18,038 nucleotides of DNA from Promethearchaeota archaeon (GCA_016839655.1 JAEOTW010000362.1:1-18038); one strand, 5' to 3'; positions 7,820-15,022 are shown, numbered from the stretch's first letter. Translations and numbers: made by a program. Notes: a model not told the origin generated them from the sequence alone.

Positions 7820-8224
7820 TTAATCCTTTTTTAATTTAACTTCTGTTAAGAAAATAAGCTCTTTTGCCTTCTTTAATTCTTCACTTGAGATTGGTAGGAT
7901 ATCCATTATAGCATAAGTCCTATTATTTAATGCAACAATCATTCCGGGTTCAATCACCATATTTTTTACCTTTCTTGAAGCATGAACCACAAAAAAATTA
8001 CCATTGGAGGTTGCAACAACTACTCTTGGTTTTTCTTGTTCTATAACATGAACAACTACAGCACCTAACAGAGGAGGTTCTCTTAATCTATCAATTTCAT
8101 TTCTTAAACTATGTAATTCTTGTTCCAACCTTAAACGCTCCGCGTCCAATAATTGTTTTTCAGTTTCTAAATTACGTAATCTCTTTTCTAACTCATCCTT
8201 ATAAATATCATTTTTACCTGACAT
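7820..8224 (-). CDS. Free-standing PAN-type N-terminal region (coiled coil plus OB domain, no ATPase)
   Basis: The 134-residue product matches the N-terminal part of the proteasome-activating nucleotidase (PAN) and eukaryotic Rpt subunits. Residues 8-48 form a coiled coil ending IDRLREPP. The OB domain follows (about 51-112), with LLGAVVVHVI, RVVVATSNGNFFVVHAS, PGMIVALNNRT and AIMDILP, all close to PAN. P50 and P51 sit at the helix-to-OB junction, where PAN has the proline that lets neighbouring helices pair. The chain stops about 20 residues after the OB domain, exactly where the AAA+ ATPase of PAN should start. There is no Walker A or B. The stop lies 4 bases from the convergent methyltransferase gene, so no ATPase piece follows in any frame. 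PAN N-domains alone are reported to act as chaperones. This protein could do so, or form mixed rings with a full PAN. Confidence 0.8.
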   Translation of the reverse strand: MSGKNDIYKDELEKRLRNLETEKQLLDAERLRLEQELHSLRNEIDRLREPPLLGAVVVHVIEQEKPRVVVATSNGNFFVVHASRKVKNMVIEPGMIVALNNRTYAIMDILPISSEELKKAKELIFLTEVKLKKD

Positions 8225-8227
8225 TAG

Positions 8228-8262
8228 AATCTCTAAAATTTGTTTAGGATTTTAAAGAGATT
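8228..8262 (-). promoter_or_regulatory. Possible leader hairpin covering the ribosome site of the PAN-N gene
   Basis: On the minus strand the leader can fold with arms AATCTCT (8262-8256) and AGAGATT (8234-8228), continued after a two-base bulge by AAAAT (8253-8249) with ATTTT (8239-8235), around a nine-base loop. The 3' arm includes the only purine-rich stretch before the ATG at 8224, so folding would hide it. Chance pairing cannot be excluded. Confidence 0.3.
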
Positions 8263-8346
8263 TTATCTTATTTAATCTTTGGTATAAATTCCCATATTAA
8301 CTTAAAAATTACTAAAGTTCAAAATCCTTAAAACTAATTATTTCAT

Positions 8347-8784
8347 ATGAAGATCGAAACATTCTCTATGGAATCCTATGATGATATTATCTCCATTTGG
8401 AGGAAAACTGGAGTCAGTGTATGTTCTACAGACACGAAAGATGAAATTAAAAGAATCCTTGATAAAAATCCTCAGCTTTTTTTAGTAGGAAAAATAGACC
8501 AAAAGATCATTGGAGTAGTTATAGGTGGATTTGATGGAAGAAGAGGATATGTGCATCATCTTGCAGTTGATCCAAATTATCAAAAAAGTGGATATGGTAA
8601 AATGATAATGGATGAATTAACTTCTAGGTTTCGTAAAATGGGTGTACACAAAGTTCATCTCTTTATTGAGAAATATAATAAAGAAGTAGTCAACTTCTAC
8701 CTCAATTTGGGATGGGAGATTAGAGATGATTTAATAATGATGAGTTATGTCCCAGATAAAAATTTATACAAAATGAGGATTTAA
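8347..8784 (+). CDS. GNAT family N-acetyltransferase
   Basis: This 145-residue single-domain GNAT protein transfers an acetyl group from acetyl-CoA to an amine. It has the expected order of elements: an N-terminal strand-helix (1-40), FLVGKIDQKIIGVVIGG (strands 2-3), then GYVHHLAVDPNYQKSGYGKMIMDEL (67-91). The last contains the acetyl-CoA pyrophosphate loop Q79-K-S-G82-Y-G84. KVHLFI and VVNFYLNLGWE (near 115-124) are the typical C-terminal motif B. The overall pattern is like the RimI/YpeA group, but the substrate, protein or small molecule, is not clear. The ATG at 8347 has no ribosome site, suggesting a leaderless or very short leader transcript from the divergent interval with the PAN-N gene. 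The next gene begins about 120 bases downstream with its own promoter. Confidence 0.82.
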   Translation: MKIETFSMESYDDIISIWRKTGVSVCSTDTKDEIKRILDKNPQLFLVGKIDQKIIGVVIGGFDGRRGYVHHLAVDPNYQKSGYGKMIMDELTSRFRKMGVHKVHLFIEKYNKEVVNFYLNLGWEIRDDLIMMSYVPDKNLYKMRI

Positions 8785-8815
8785 CATGCTTTTTCAGTGT
8801 GAACTATAAAATAAT

Positions 8816-8875
8816 TCATATCATTCATTTCTCATATATTAAAACCTTTAAATAATATTGAAATGAATAATATCA
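8816..8875 (+). promoter_or_regulatory. Promoter of the acyl-CoA synthetase flanked by an inverted repeat
   Basis: An archaeal-type TATA element with a purine-rich BRE-like lead (AAAACCTTTAAATAATA, about 8841-8857) lies 50 bases before the ATG at 8907. It is bracketed by arms at 8816-8831 and 8860-8875. These are inverted repeats matching at 14 of 16 positions, with a perfect inner nine bases (ATTCATTTC and GAAATGAAT). A dimeric repressor bound there would block TBP or the start site. Confidence 0.42.
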
Positions 8876-8906
8876 CATATTTCATAAAAAACAAGTATGA
8901 ATCAAA

Positions 8907-10706
8907 ATGAATGTCGAAATGAGTAAAGAAGACTTAATAAAGTTTTACGGAATTGATAAGAAATGGCCAAAAGAAACACCTAGACATAATGATTATGAAG
9001 CAGTTCCCTTAGAACAGCTTTTAAGTGCGACAGCTTTAAAGTATCCTGATTCCGAAGCCATTTTTTTTGAAGGATTTAGAATGACATATCTTGAATTAGA
9101 TACTCTGGTAGATCAGTTTGCTACGGCTTTAGCTAAGTTAGGTATTAAAAAAGGAGATGTCGTGTGCATTGATTTACCAAATATGCCTCAATATGTTATT
9201 GCTCATTGGGCTGCTGTTCGAATTGGAGCTACTTCTAACCCTATATTACCTGTAAATAGATTTGTTGAGATTGTTCACCAAGTAAATGACTCAAAAGCAA
9301 GTACTCTAATTATCTTAGATTTCCTATATGAAGAATACCTCCTTGGTAAAGATCTAGGTAAAATGCCAACATTGAAACAAATAATTTTAACGGGAACAGC
9401 TGAATACTTGCCTTCATTGAAAGCTAAGCTAGGAACTGCATTGGGTAAAGTTCCTAGAATGAAAGAATGGCCTGAAAAAGAAGGAAAAATAACTTTCTAT
9501 AAATTTCAAGAAATTTTAGAAGATGGAATTCCAATAAACTTGCCTAAAGTAGATTTCAATCTTGAAAAAGATATCTCTGTCTTAATTTATACAGGAGGTA
9601 CAACAGGAGTTCCTAAAGGTGTAATGACATCTCATTATTCGATGGTAGTAAACGCACTTCAAACGGATATCTGGGCTACAACGCAATTACCAGAAATGAA
9701 TGATTTAAAAGGTAAAGGAGCTATGATGTTAGTTGTTCCGCTTGCTCATTCTTTTGGTAATATTGGGATGACTGTATCTGTATTAGAGGGGTGGAAAATG
9801 ATTCTATTGCCACGACCTCCCGAAAAAATTTCCAATATACTAAAAATAATGATGAAAGAGAAAGCTACATATATGCCGGGAGTTCCAACACTTTATATAA
9901 AAATAAATGAAGATCCTGATTCGAGTAAATATAAAGGCAAATTAGATTCTCTTATTGCTTGCATAAGTGCTGCTTCAGCTATACCTGAAGAAGTTAAAAA
10001 TGAATTTGAAAAGTTAACTGGAGTGAGTATTGTAGAAGGCTATGGAATGTCAGAATGTTCTCCAGTAGTTTCTTTGAATCCATTTAAAAAAGAAATTCAA
10101 AAAGTAAATACGGTTGGATTTCCTGTCTCCGATACATTACTTAAAATTGTAGATGCTGATAATGGTACAGAAATCCTATCTCCTTGTCCAAATGAAACTT
10201 GTGAAAATTGTGGCGAAGATGAATTCAAACACATAGGTGAAATATGCTGTACAGGTCCACAAGTAATGAATGGATACTTAGGAAGGAAAGAAGACTCTGA
10301 GTACGCATTAAGGAAAGACTCTGAAGGTGTAGTTTGGTATTATACAGCAGATATTGGATGTATTGATAACGAAGGGTATTTACACATCAAAGATAGAAAA
10401 AGAGATATGATCAAAAGGAAAGGTCATGGAGTCTTTCCGAGAGAAGTTGAAGATTTAATTTATATGAATGAAGCTGTCAGCGAAGTTGGTGTTATCGGAG
10501 TACCGGATCCTGAAACAGGACAAGAAATCAAAGCTTTTATTTCTCTAAAGCCTGAGTTTAAAGGAAAAGTAACCGAAGAACAACTCTTGGAATGGTGTAA
10601 AACAAATATAAGTCCTTATAAATATCCAAGGATGATAGAGATTGTTCCTGAATTACCAAAATCAGTTGTCGGTAAAATATTAAGAAGAGAATTACGAGAG
10701 GAATAA
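8907..10706 (+). CDS. Acyl-CoA synthetase (AMP-forming, long-chain fatty-acid type)
   Basis: This 599-residue ANL-superfamily ligase activates a carboxylic acid to acyl-AMP and then to acyl-CoA. Motifs occur in order: LIYTGGTTGVPKGVM (226-240, ATP-binding A3), PLAHSFG (278-284, A4), GYGMSECSP (378-386, A5), YTADIG with D482 (A7), LHIKDRKRDMIKRKGHGVFPREVE (hinge A8), and K590 in PKSVVGKILR (A10, the adenylation lysine). The size and pattern fit FadD-like medium- or long-chain ligases. Unusual is a cysteine-bearing insert, PCPNETCENCGEDEF (426-440), with C427, C432 and C435 just before the conserved HIGEI. The gene is monocistronic, with a TATA element flanked by an inverted repeat upstream and a shared terminator downstream. 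It would feed the acyl-CoA pool used by the crotonase and thiolase proteins in this window. Confidence 0.88.
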   Translation: MNVEMSKEDLIKFYGIDKKWPKETPRHNDYEAVPLEQLLSATALKYPDSEAIFFEGFRMTYLELDTLVDQFATALAKLGIKKGDVVCIDLPNMPQYVIAHWAAVRIGATSNPILPVNRFVEIVHQVNDSKASTLIILDFLYEEYLLGKDLGKMPTLKQIILTGTAEYLPSLKAKLGTALGKVPRMKEWPEKEGKITFYKFQEILEDGIPINLPKVDFNLEKDISVLIYTGGTTGVPKGVMTSHYSMVVNALQTDIWATTQLPEMNDLKGKGAMMLVVPLAHSFGNIGMTVSVLEGWKMILLPRPPEKISNILKIMMKEKATYMPGVPTLYIKINEDPDSSKYKGKLDSLIACISAASAIPEEVKNEFEKLTGVSIVEGYGMSECSPVVSLNPFKKEIQKVNTVGFPVSDTLLKIVDADNGTEILSPCPNETCENCGEDEFKHIGEICCTGPQVMNGYLGRKEDSEYALRKDSEGVVWYYTADIGCIDNEGYLHIKDRKRDMIKRKGHGVFPREVEDLIYMNEAVSEVGVIGVPDPETGQEIKAFISLKPEFKGKVTEEQLLEWCKTNISPYKYPRMIEIVPELPKSVVGKILRRELREE

Positions 10707-10708
10707 TA

Positions 10709-10757
10709 ATTTTCTTTATATTTTTCTTTTTTCAATGAAAAAAATAGTAATTGAAAA
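10709..10757. terminator. Bidirectional terminator between convergent genes
   Basis: This 51-base gap separates the convergent acyl-CoA synthetase and flavoprotein genes. The plus strand has a T-rich run (10711-10732). The stem TTTTTTC (10727-10733) pairs with GAAAAAA (10737-10743) around AAT, giving T-tracts for both directions. Confidence 0.45.
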
Positions 10758-11780
10758 TTATTTTATTTTTGAACATAAGTTTTTTAATATCTTTTCAGCT
10801 TTATTTGTAAATCCTGATACTATATCATCAACGTCTAGTATTGAATCAATTAATCCAACTGTTTGACCTACTGGAACAGCACCATCTACAGTATCTCCTT
10901 TCGTATAAACTAATTCATACGCCAAAAGGTCTGTCAGATACTCATCTATATCATAAGCTAATTCTTGGGATATTTTTTCATCTTTAGACATAATTTTTCC
11001 ATGGTCTAAGCAATATTTGTTTTTAAATAATCTTATTGGTCCGAAACCACCAGTAGTAAGCATAGTATCCCGAGCTGTGGCAGGAGGAATAAGATCTTTA
11101 TAATTTTGATGAAATTCACTTTCAGAAGAAGCTATAAATCGAGTTCCCATCGCAACAGCATCAGCACCCAATGCTAATCCTGCGGCTACACTTTCTGGGG
11201 TAGCAAAACCTCCACATCCAATTAACATTTTATCAGGATACTTTTGAGCAACTTGTTGAACCAAAACTAAAGTAGTAACCCCTTCATAACTCTGATGCCC
11301 TCCACCTTCGGTGCCTGTTGCGACAATTCCATCACAACCGGACTCTACTATTTTATCAGCTAACCATAAAGCGGGACCGACATGGAAATGATACATGTCA
11401 GGTGCTTTTTCTTTCCACATTTTTCCTGCAACTCGAGGACCTCCAGCACTAGTTAAAGCATAAACTAATTGTTCTCTTAATTTAGGATTTTCTTTACGCC
11501 ATTGAGGTATTTTTCTTAGTAAAACCCTATGATCGGTTTGGATTCGAGCAACACGCACATTAATACCAAAAGGTTTATCAGAATGTTCTACATAGTAATC
11601 CAACTGCTCTTTAAAATCTTTAACTGAATTCTTACCTTGTAATGTAGCATGACTTACGACTCCTAATCCCCCTGCTTCTGAAACAGCAATTGCTAATTTA
11701 GTTGTGTAAAAGGGGCCCATCGGAGCACTAATAATAGGATATTTTATGCCAAATTTTTCAGTAATTCTTGTTTTAATCAA
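10758..11780 (-). CDS. Nitronate monooxygenase / 2-nitropropane dioxygenase-like flavoprotein
   Basis: This 340-residue TIM-barrel flavoprotein belongs to the nitronate monooxygenase/FabK family. The FMN-binding elements are visible: IISAPMG (16-22), GGLGVVS (37-43), CDGIVATGTEGGGHQ (149-163) with the conserved His162, IGCGGFATPESVAAGLALGADAVAMGTRF (phosphate loop and following helix), and TARDTMLTTGGFGP. His162 is the catalytic base in nitronate monooxygenases. FabK enoyl-ACP reductases share much of this pattern, and since archaea lack bacterial-type ACP synthesis, an oxidase- or reductase-like role on another substrate is open. The first available start is a TTG at 11780, directly after an in-frame stop. 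No good ribosome site is seen. The gene is downstream of the coiled-coil/zinc-ribbon gene, but a hairpin with a T-tract in between suggests separate transcription. Confidence 0.8.
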   Translation of the reverse strand: MIKTRITEKFGIKYPIISAPMGPFYTTKLAIAVSEAGGLGVVSHATLQGKNSVKDFKEQLDYYVEHSDKPFGINVRVARIQTDHRVLLRKIPQWRKENPKLREQLVYALTSAGGPRVAGKMWKEKAPDMYHFHVGPALWLADKIVESGCDGIVATGTEGGGHQSYEGVTTLVLVQQVAQKYPDKMLIGCGGFATPESVAAGLALGADAVAMGTRFIASSESEFHQNYKDLIPPATARDTMLTTGGFGPIRLFKNKYCLDHGKIMSKDEKISQELAYDIDEYLTDLLAYELVYTKGDTVDGAVPVGQTVGLIDSILDVDDIVSGFTNKAEKILKNLCSKIK

Positions 11781-11836
11781 TTTTTAATTCACATCAAAAA
11801 CTAAAATTATGATAGTTAATTTTTGCTTTTGAGATG

Positions 11837-11865
11837 TAAAAAAGTTATCTAAATTGAATTTAGAT
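11837..11865 (-). terminator. Hairpin plus T-tract after the coiled-coil/zinc-ribbon gene
   Basis: A perfect 19-base palindrome ATCTAAATTGAATTTAGAT (11847-11865) lies 47 bases past the stop at 11912. On the minus strand it is followed by a six-base T run (11843-11838). The arrangement resembles an intrinsic terminator. It could instead be an operator for the flavoprotein gene 66 bases further on. Confidence 0.42.
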
Positions 11866-11911
11866 TAAATAGTAAAAATTATAAAAAAATAGAATTATTA
11901 AAATAAACTAA

Positions 11912-12538
11912 TTAAAATTTCTCTCCACATTTCTTACATACATTAGTTTTTCCATACATAGGTGAATGGCCAACATAACCAAGAACTTTACTCTTGTCTT
12001 CTTCAACTTTTAAATCTTTTCCTCTCGCACCACATCTAGGACAAACTAAACGTTCATCACTTGTATATTCAGTTGGACTAGCTGGTTTTAATGCCGATAA
12101 CTCTGTTTCAGCCTTTTCTAAACTACTTTTCTGCTCATTGAATGCTTTTTCTTTTTCAGCGAGACTTTCACTTAGTTCTGTAATTTTAGATTCTTTTTCA
12201 GCCAAATTCTTTTTTAGTTCTTCATTGTTTTTGGTTAATTCAGCGATTCTCGGCTTGAATTCATCCATTTCTGCCCTCAGTTTATTAAGTTCATCATCTT
12301 TTATAGTAACTGTTTTCTTTAGATCATAGATTTCACTATTCAATCTTTCAAGGTCACCTGCTCTGCTTTCTAAATCAGATAGCTTACTTTGAGCTTCTTC
12401 TAATTCAGAATTCTTTTTCTGTAAAGAATCTTTGAGTTCATTTAATTCGGCTTCATATGTACTGACTTTATTTTGTAAAGCTTTTACAACTTTATCATCT
12501 AAATCTGAAGTAAGGTCTTTTAATTCATCTTGAGAAAT
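11912..12538 (-). CDS. Long coiled-coil protein with C-terminal zinc ribbon (probable ATT start)
   Basis: About 208 residues. Residues 1 to about 150 are a charged heptad-rich coiled coil (repeats such as LNELKDSLQKKNSELEEAQ and LAEKESKITELSESLAEKE). The C-terminus is a zinc ribbon with C166-x2-C169 (CPRCG) and C201-x2-C204 (CKKCG). The frame is open from an in-frame stop at 12559-12557. The first usual start codon in it is a TTG at 12343, which would cut off 65 codons of obvious coiled coil. An ATT at 12538 stands eight bases after GAGGTG, an excellent ribosome site, so I place the start there. If ATT is not used, the TTG product is 143 residues, preceded by a weaker AGGTGA. The specific function is not recognised. 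It ends the GTPase/longin gene run and could be a tether or scaffold. A TATA-like element upstream suggests its own promoter. Confidence 0.72.
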   Translation of the reverse strand: MSQDELKDLTSDLDDKVVKALQNKVSTYEAELNELKDSLQKKNSELEEAQSKLSDLESRAGDLERLNSEIYDLKKTVTIKDDELNKLRAEMDEFKPRIAELTKNNEELKKNLAEKESKITELSESLAEKEKAFNEQKSSLEKAETELSALKPASPTEYTSDERLVCPRCGARGKDLKVEEDKSKVLGYVGHSPMYGKTNVCKKCGEKF

Positions 12539-12660
12539 GACAACTACACCTCTTTCCTATCTCAAATATTTAGTAAAATTTTAATAAAAACTCGAAACTT
12601 GACTAATTGAAATTATTAGCTATATAGAACGAATTTTTACAAAAATCTTATAATAGAAAT

Positions 12661-12675
12661 TATATTTAAGCTTTT
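12661..12675 (-). promoter_or_regulatory. TATA-like promoter element of the coiled-coil/zinc-ribbon gene
   Basis: On the minus strand, AAAAGCTTAAATATA (12675-12661) resembles an archaeal BRE/TATA element. It lies about 125 bases ahead of the presumed start at 12538, in a 195-base gap, which would leave a leader of roughly 100 bases. Nearly the same core recurs ahead of the OsmC-like gene. Confidence 0.35.
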
Positions 12676-12733
12676 ATTTTACGATCTTTTGAGTACCCAA
12701 AAGAAAAATTGGTGTTAGCTAAGAATATTAAAT

Positions 12734-13240
12734 CTAACTTTTTGGAGCTGCAATTATATTAGTAATACTTCCATTAGGTGTTAAATCAGAATATTCAACA
12801 GTTACATCCTTATTTGTATATTTTTCAATCATAGCTGCCATAACCATCGCCATTGGACATACACCTTTAGTTCCAGCAACTGTATGAGCTGATCTCGCCA
12901 TGAAGCATTTATTCAAGGCAAAAACAAATGTATCATCGTCTTTTTTCTTTTTGAGTGTAGCATTTTCAACCAACATAGAATCCTTTAATAACCCTATGAA
13001 TCTTTTTCCAAATTCTTCAATATTTTCTCCCACTATTGACTTAATACCTAGTTTTTCTGTTGTTTCTATGGATTCTTTTATTGCTGGAAATATGTAATCA
13101 CTATATCCAATTCTTCCCAGCGTTTCATCAATACTCGATTGCAGAGTAAAAACTCCGACATGAAATAAACCTGAGACAAATCCAAACTCTTTTGGCATCA
13201 TTTTATCCATAAGCTTACGCTTTAGTCCTATTTTTATCAC
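12734..13240 (-). CDS. Uncharacterised protein with conserved-looking Cys/His C-terminal region
   Basis: I do not recognise a firm family. The 168-residue product has a helical N-terminal half (about 1-90), a lysine/aspartate-rich linker (96-104), and a C-terminal part with C112, H119 and C128 (KCFMARSAH, GVCPMAMVMAAM) followed by a beta-hairpin-like end (VTVEYSDLTPNGSITNIIA). The cysteine-helix-hairpin order recalls the V4R ligand-binding domain, but this resemblance is weak. The gene begins 17 bases after the one-domain longin/roadblock-like gene and is probably in its operon. The start is unsettled: the GTG at 13240 overlaps the only good ribosome site (GAGGTGAT), the next ATG is at 13210, and an ATA at 13231 has the best spacing. 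Confidence 0.6.
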   Translation of the reverse strand: MIKIGLKRKLMDKMMPKEFGFVSGLFHVGVFTLQSSIDETLGRIGYSDYIFPAIKESIETTEKLGIKSIVGENIEEFGKRFIGLLKDSMLVENATLKKKKDDDTFVFALNKCFMARSAHTVAGTKGVCPMAMVMAAMIEKYTNKDVTVEYSDLTPNGSITNIIAAPKS

Positions 13241-13257
13241 CTCTTTATATATTATTT

Positions 13258-13575
13258 TTATTCATCATTCCAAACAGAATTAAAAATTTCTTGAGTTTTT
13301 TCTAATATAAGATTATGTTCTATTACTTTCGTTATTGGAAACAATACAATTAGGTACTTATATTCTCTTTTAGAGATCGATATTAATTTGTTTTCAGAAG
13401 ATATTACAATACTAGTAACCTCACCAGCTTCAAATTGATTTGCAAATTTTTTAATCATATTTATTAACATTCCCCCAACTGCCATCTGACGTGGAGAGTC
13501 ATATTTAGGAGGAACTTCGGAAAAAACTATTTTTTCCTGTAATGCATCAAATACAATAACACCTTCAGCTTGCAT
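13258..13575 (-). CDS. Single-domain longin/roadblock-like protein
   Basis: This 105-residue protein aligns without gaps with the second domain of the two-domain protein on the other side of the GTPase gene. Shared blocks include EGVI-FD, EKI-F, SEN at residues 60-62 and SKREYKYLIVLF (68-79). The strand-helix-strand order (VIVFDALQEKIVFSEV, a helix at 34-48, then TSIVISSENKLISIS and YKYLIVLF) is that of small longin/roadblock folds. These proteins often act as platforms, activators or exchange-factor parts for small GTPases (MglB, Ragulator, TRAPP subunits). It directly follows the GTPase gene by 56 bases, so it is a likely partner. AAGGA precedes the ATG at 13575. The fold call is my reading of the sequence pattern. 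Confidence 0.68.
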   Translation of the reverse strand: MQAEGVIVFDALQEKIVFSEVPPKYDSPRQMAVGGMLINMIKKFANQFEAGEVTSIVISSENKLISISKREYKYLIVLFPITKVIEHNLILEKTQEIFNSVWNDE

Positions 13576-13631
13576 TTTTCCTTAAAATTAATCCATTAAA
13601 TTTTAAATCGAATAAAATTTATATTAAAAAT

Positions 13632-14189
13632 TTATAAATTACTTTTATATTTATTATACAATTCTTTAATTATTCTTAGAAATGCGTCATTTACTCTCTG
13701 ACCCGTTTTCGCGGATGTTCGAAAAACTCCAATGATATTCTTCTCTTTAACAAAATTTTCAATATCGTTAGTATTTAATTTATTTTCATCAACTAAATCT
13801 ACTTTATTTGCAAATATAATAACGGGAATATCACCACAATGTTTTTTAAGATCCTCATACCAATCATTTAAGTGAGAAAAGCTCTCTTTTCCATGATCAT
13901 TTTCTTCTAGAGAGTATACTATAATTGCTGCTTTACTCTCTTCATAAAAATCCCCACGTAGAAATTCAAATTCACTTTGACCTGCTATATCCCATAAATA
14001 TAATTTACACTCGTCTCCATTTATTTTTTCAGTATAAAAAGAAAATTGAGCGCCAACTGTAGATATGTAATCTTCCTCAAAGGTTCCTTCAGTGTATTTT
14101 TTAATTAGAGACGTTTTTCCTACTCCTCCATCTCCAACTACTGTTATTTTGAAGACAAATTTTAAAGGCATATCATTCATCTTTTTCAA
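13632..14189 (-). CDS. Ras/Rab-like small GTPase
   Basis: A 185-residue small GTPase of the Ras superfamily with all nucleotide-binding boxes: GDGGVGKT (G1, 19-26), T44 in the switch I stretch YISTVGAQF (G2), WDIAGQ (G3, 66-71) with the catalytic-type Gln71, NKVD (G4, 128-131) and TSAK (G5, 158-161). The WDIAGQ and switch I pattern are closest to the Rab/Ras group. The C-terminus KYKSNL has no cysteine, so there is no prenylation signal, and membrane attachment would need a partner. The gene lies between a two-domain and a one-domain longin/roadblock-like gene, 32 and 56 bases away. That suggests these form its regulator or platform. The start could be the TTG at 14189, the ATG at 14180 or the ATG at 14171. 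All leave the GTPase core intact. Confidence 0.93.
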   Translation of the reverse strand: MKKMNDMPLKFVFKITVVGDGGVGKTSLIKKYTEGTFEEDYISTVGAQFSFYTEKINGDECKLYLWDIAGQSEFEFLRGDFYEESKAAIIVYSLEENDHGKESFSHLNDWYEDLKKHCGDIPVIIFANKVDLVDENKLNTNDIENFVKEKNIIGVFRTSAKTGQRVNDAFLRIIKELYNKYKSNL

Positions 14190-14221
14190 TCAAATCCATT
14201 CCAATTATCAATTTCAAATTT

Positions 14222-15022
14222 TCATTTTTTAAAATCAATTCTTAACATTTTTAAGATATTATCTAAGATTTCTTCTGTTCTTCGTACAATGATATTAAGT
14301 TCGATATCTTTTGTTTTAGAAAAAAGCACAATTATGTAAATATATTCTCTTTTCGAAACACAGATCCACCGATTCTCAGAAGAAATTATTATACTATTTA
14401 CATCCCCACCTTTGTATTCACGGGATAATTTTTTAGCAAAATTTATCATCATTCCACTCATTGAAATTTGCCTTCTTGAAGAATATTCTTCTGGAACTTT
14501 AGCAAAAAGAATTTTTTCTTTTTCTTCATCGAATAAAATAACCCCTTCAGAAAGTACTTTATATCCGAAATCCTCTAATAAACCTTCAATAAGCGGTTGT
14601 TCCATGAACTGAGATAAATAATCGTTAAACTTTGAGAAGATTGTTATGTTTCCATCACGCTTGGGGAGTTCTTCCTGATATAATTCTACAAATTTGTTTG
14701 AAATTTCATTTAGTATATACTCAATTACTTGATTTGGTAGATCGTCATAAGATTGTACACAAAAAGTAATATTCTCAAAATTATTATAAAATAACTTATG
14801 ACCACTCATAATTAAGGATTTAACAACAGTTCCGGGAATTAATTTCTGTCCAAACTTTTTTATTGCGGTGAAAAAACCTGACACAATATTCTCATCTAAA
14901 TTTTCTGGTCTTGTACCCAAACTTGTTAAACAAACTCCCGCATTATCATAAATATATATTGATTCAACATACTTTTGTATTGCAATTTTTTCCTCTAATA
15001 TTCCACTTTTTTCCAAACTCAT
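14222..15022 (-). CDS. Two-domain longin/roadblock-like protein, probable GTPase partner
   Basis: This 266-residue protein appears to carry two domains of the same small alpha/beta fold. The first (about 18-118) begins VESIYIYDNAGVCLTSLG and continues with a helix (DENIVSGFFTAIKKFG) and strands (SLIMSGHKLFYNNF, ITFCVQSY), the layout common in Asgard longin/roadblock proteins. A linker follows. The second domain (about 159-258) is clearly homologous to the stand-alone protein at 13258-13575, with the shared block SKREYIYIIVLF. It precedes the GTPase gene by 32 bases. By analogy with MglB, Rag-Ragulator and Mon1-Ccz1, it may be an activator, exchange factor or scaffold. I chose the ATG at 15022, with GTGAT six bases upstream, over a TTG two codons earlier. 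Confidence 0.72.
   Translation of the reverse strand: MSLEKSGILEEKIAIQKYVESIYIYDNAGVCLTSLGTRPENLDENIVSGFFTAIKKFGQKLIPGTVVKSLIMSGHKLFYNNFENITFCVQSYDDLPNQVIEYILNEISNKFVELYQEELPKRDGNITIFSKFNDYLSQFMEQPLIEGLLEDFGYKVLSEGVILFDEEKEKILFAKVPEEYSSRRQISMSGMMINFAKKLSREYKGGDVNSIIISSENRWICVSKREYIYIIVLFSKTKDIELNIIVRRTEEILDNILKMLRIDFKK

Noticed and set aside
11994..12329. Plus-strand frame of 111 codons, serine- and phenylalanine-rich
   Set aside because: It is the mirror of the lysine/glutamate-rich coiled coil on the minus strand. The Ser/Phe composition is the expected antisense of that repeat.
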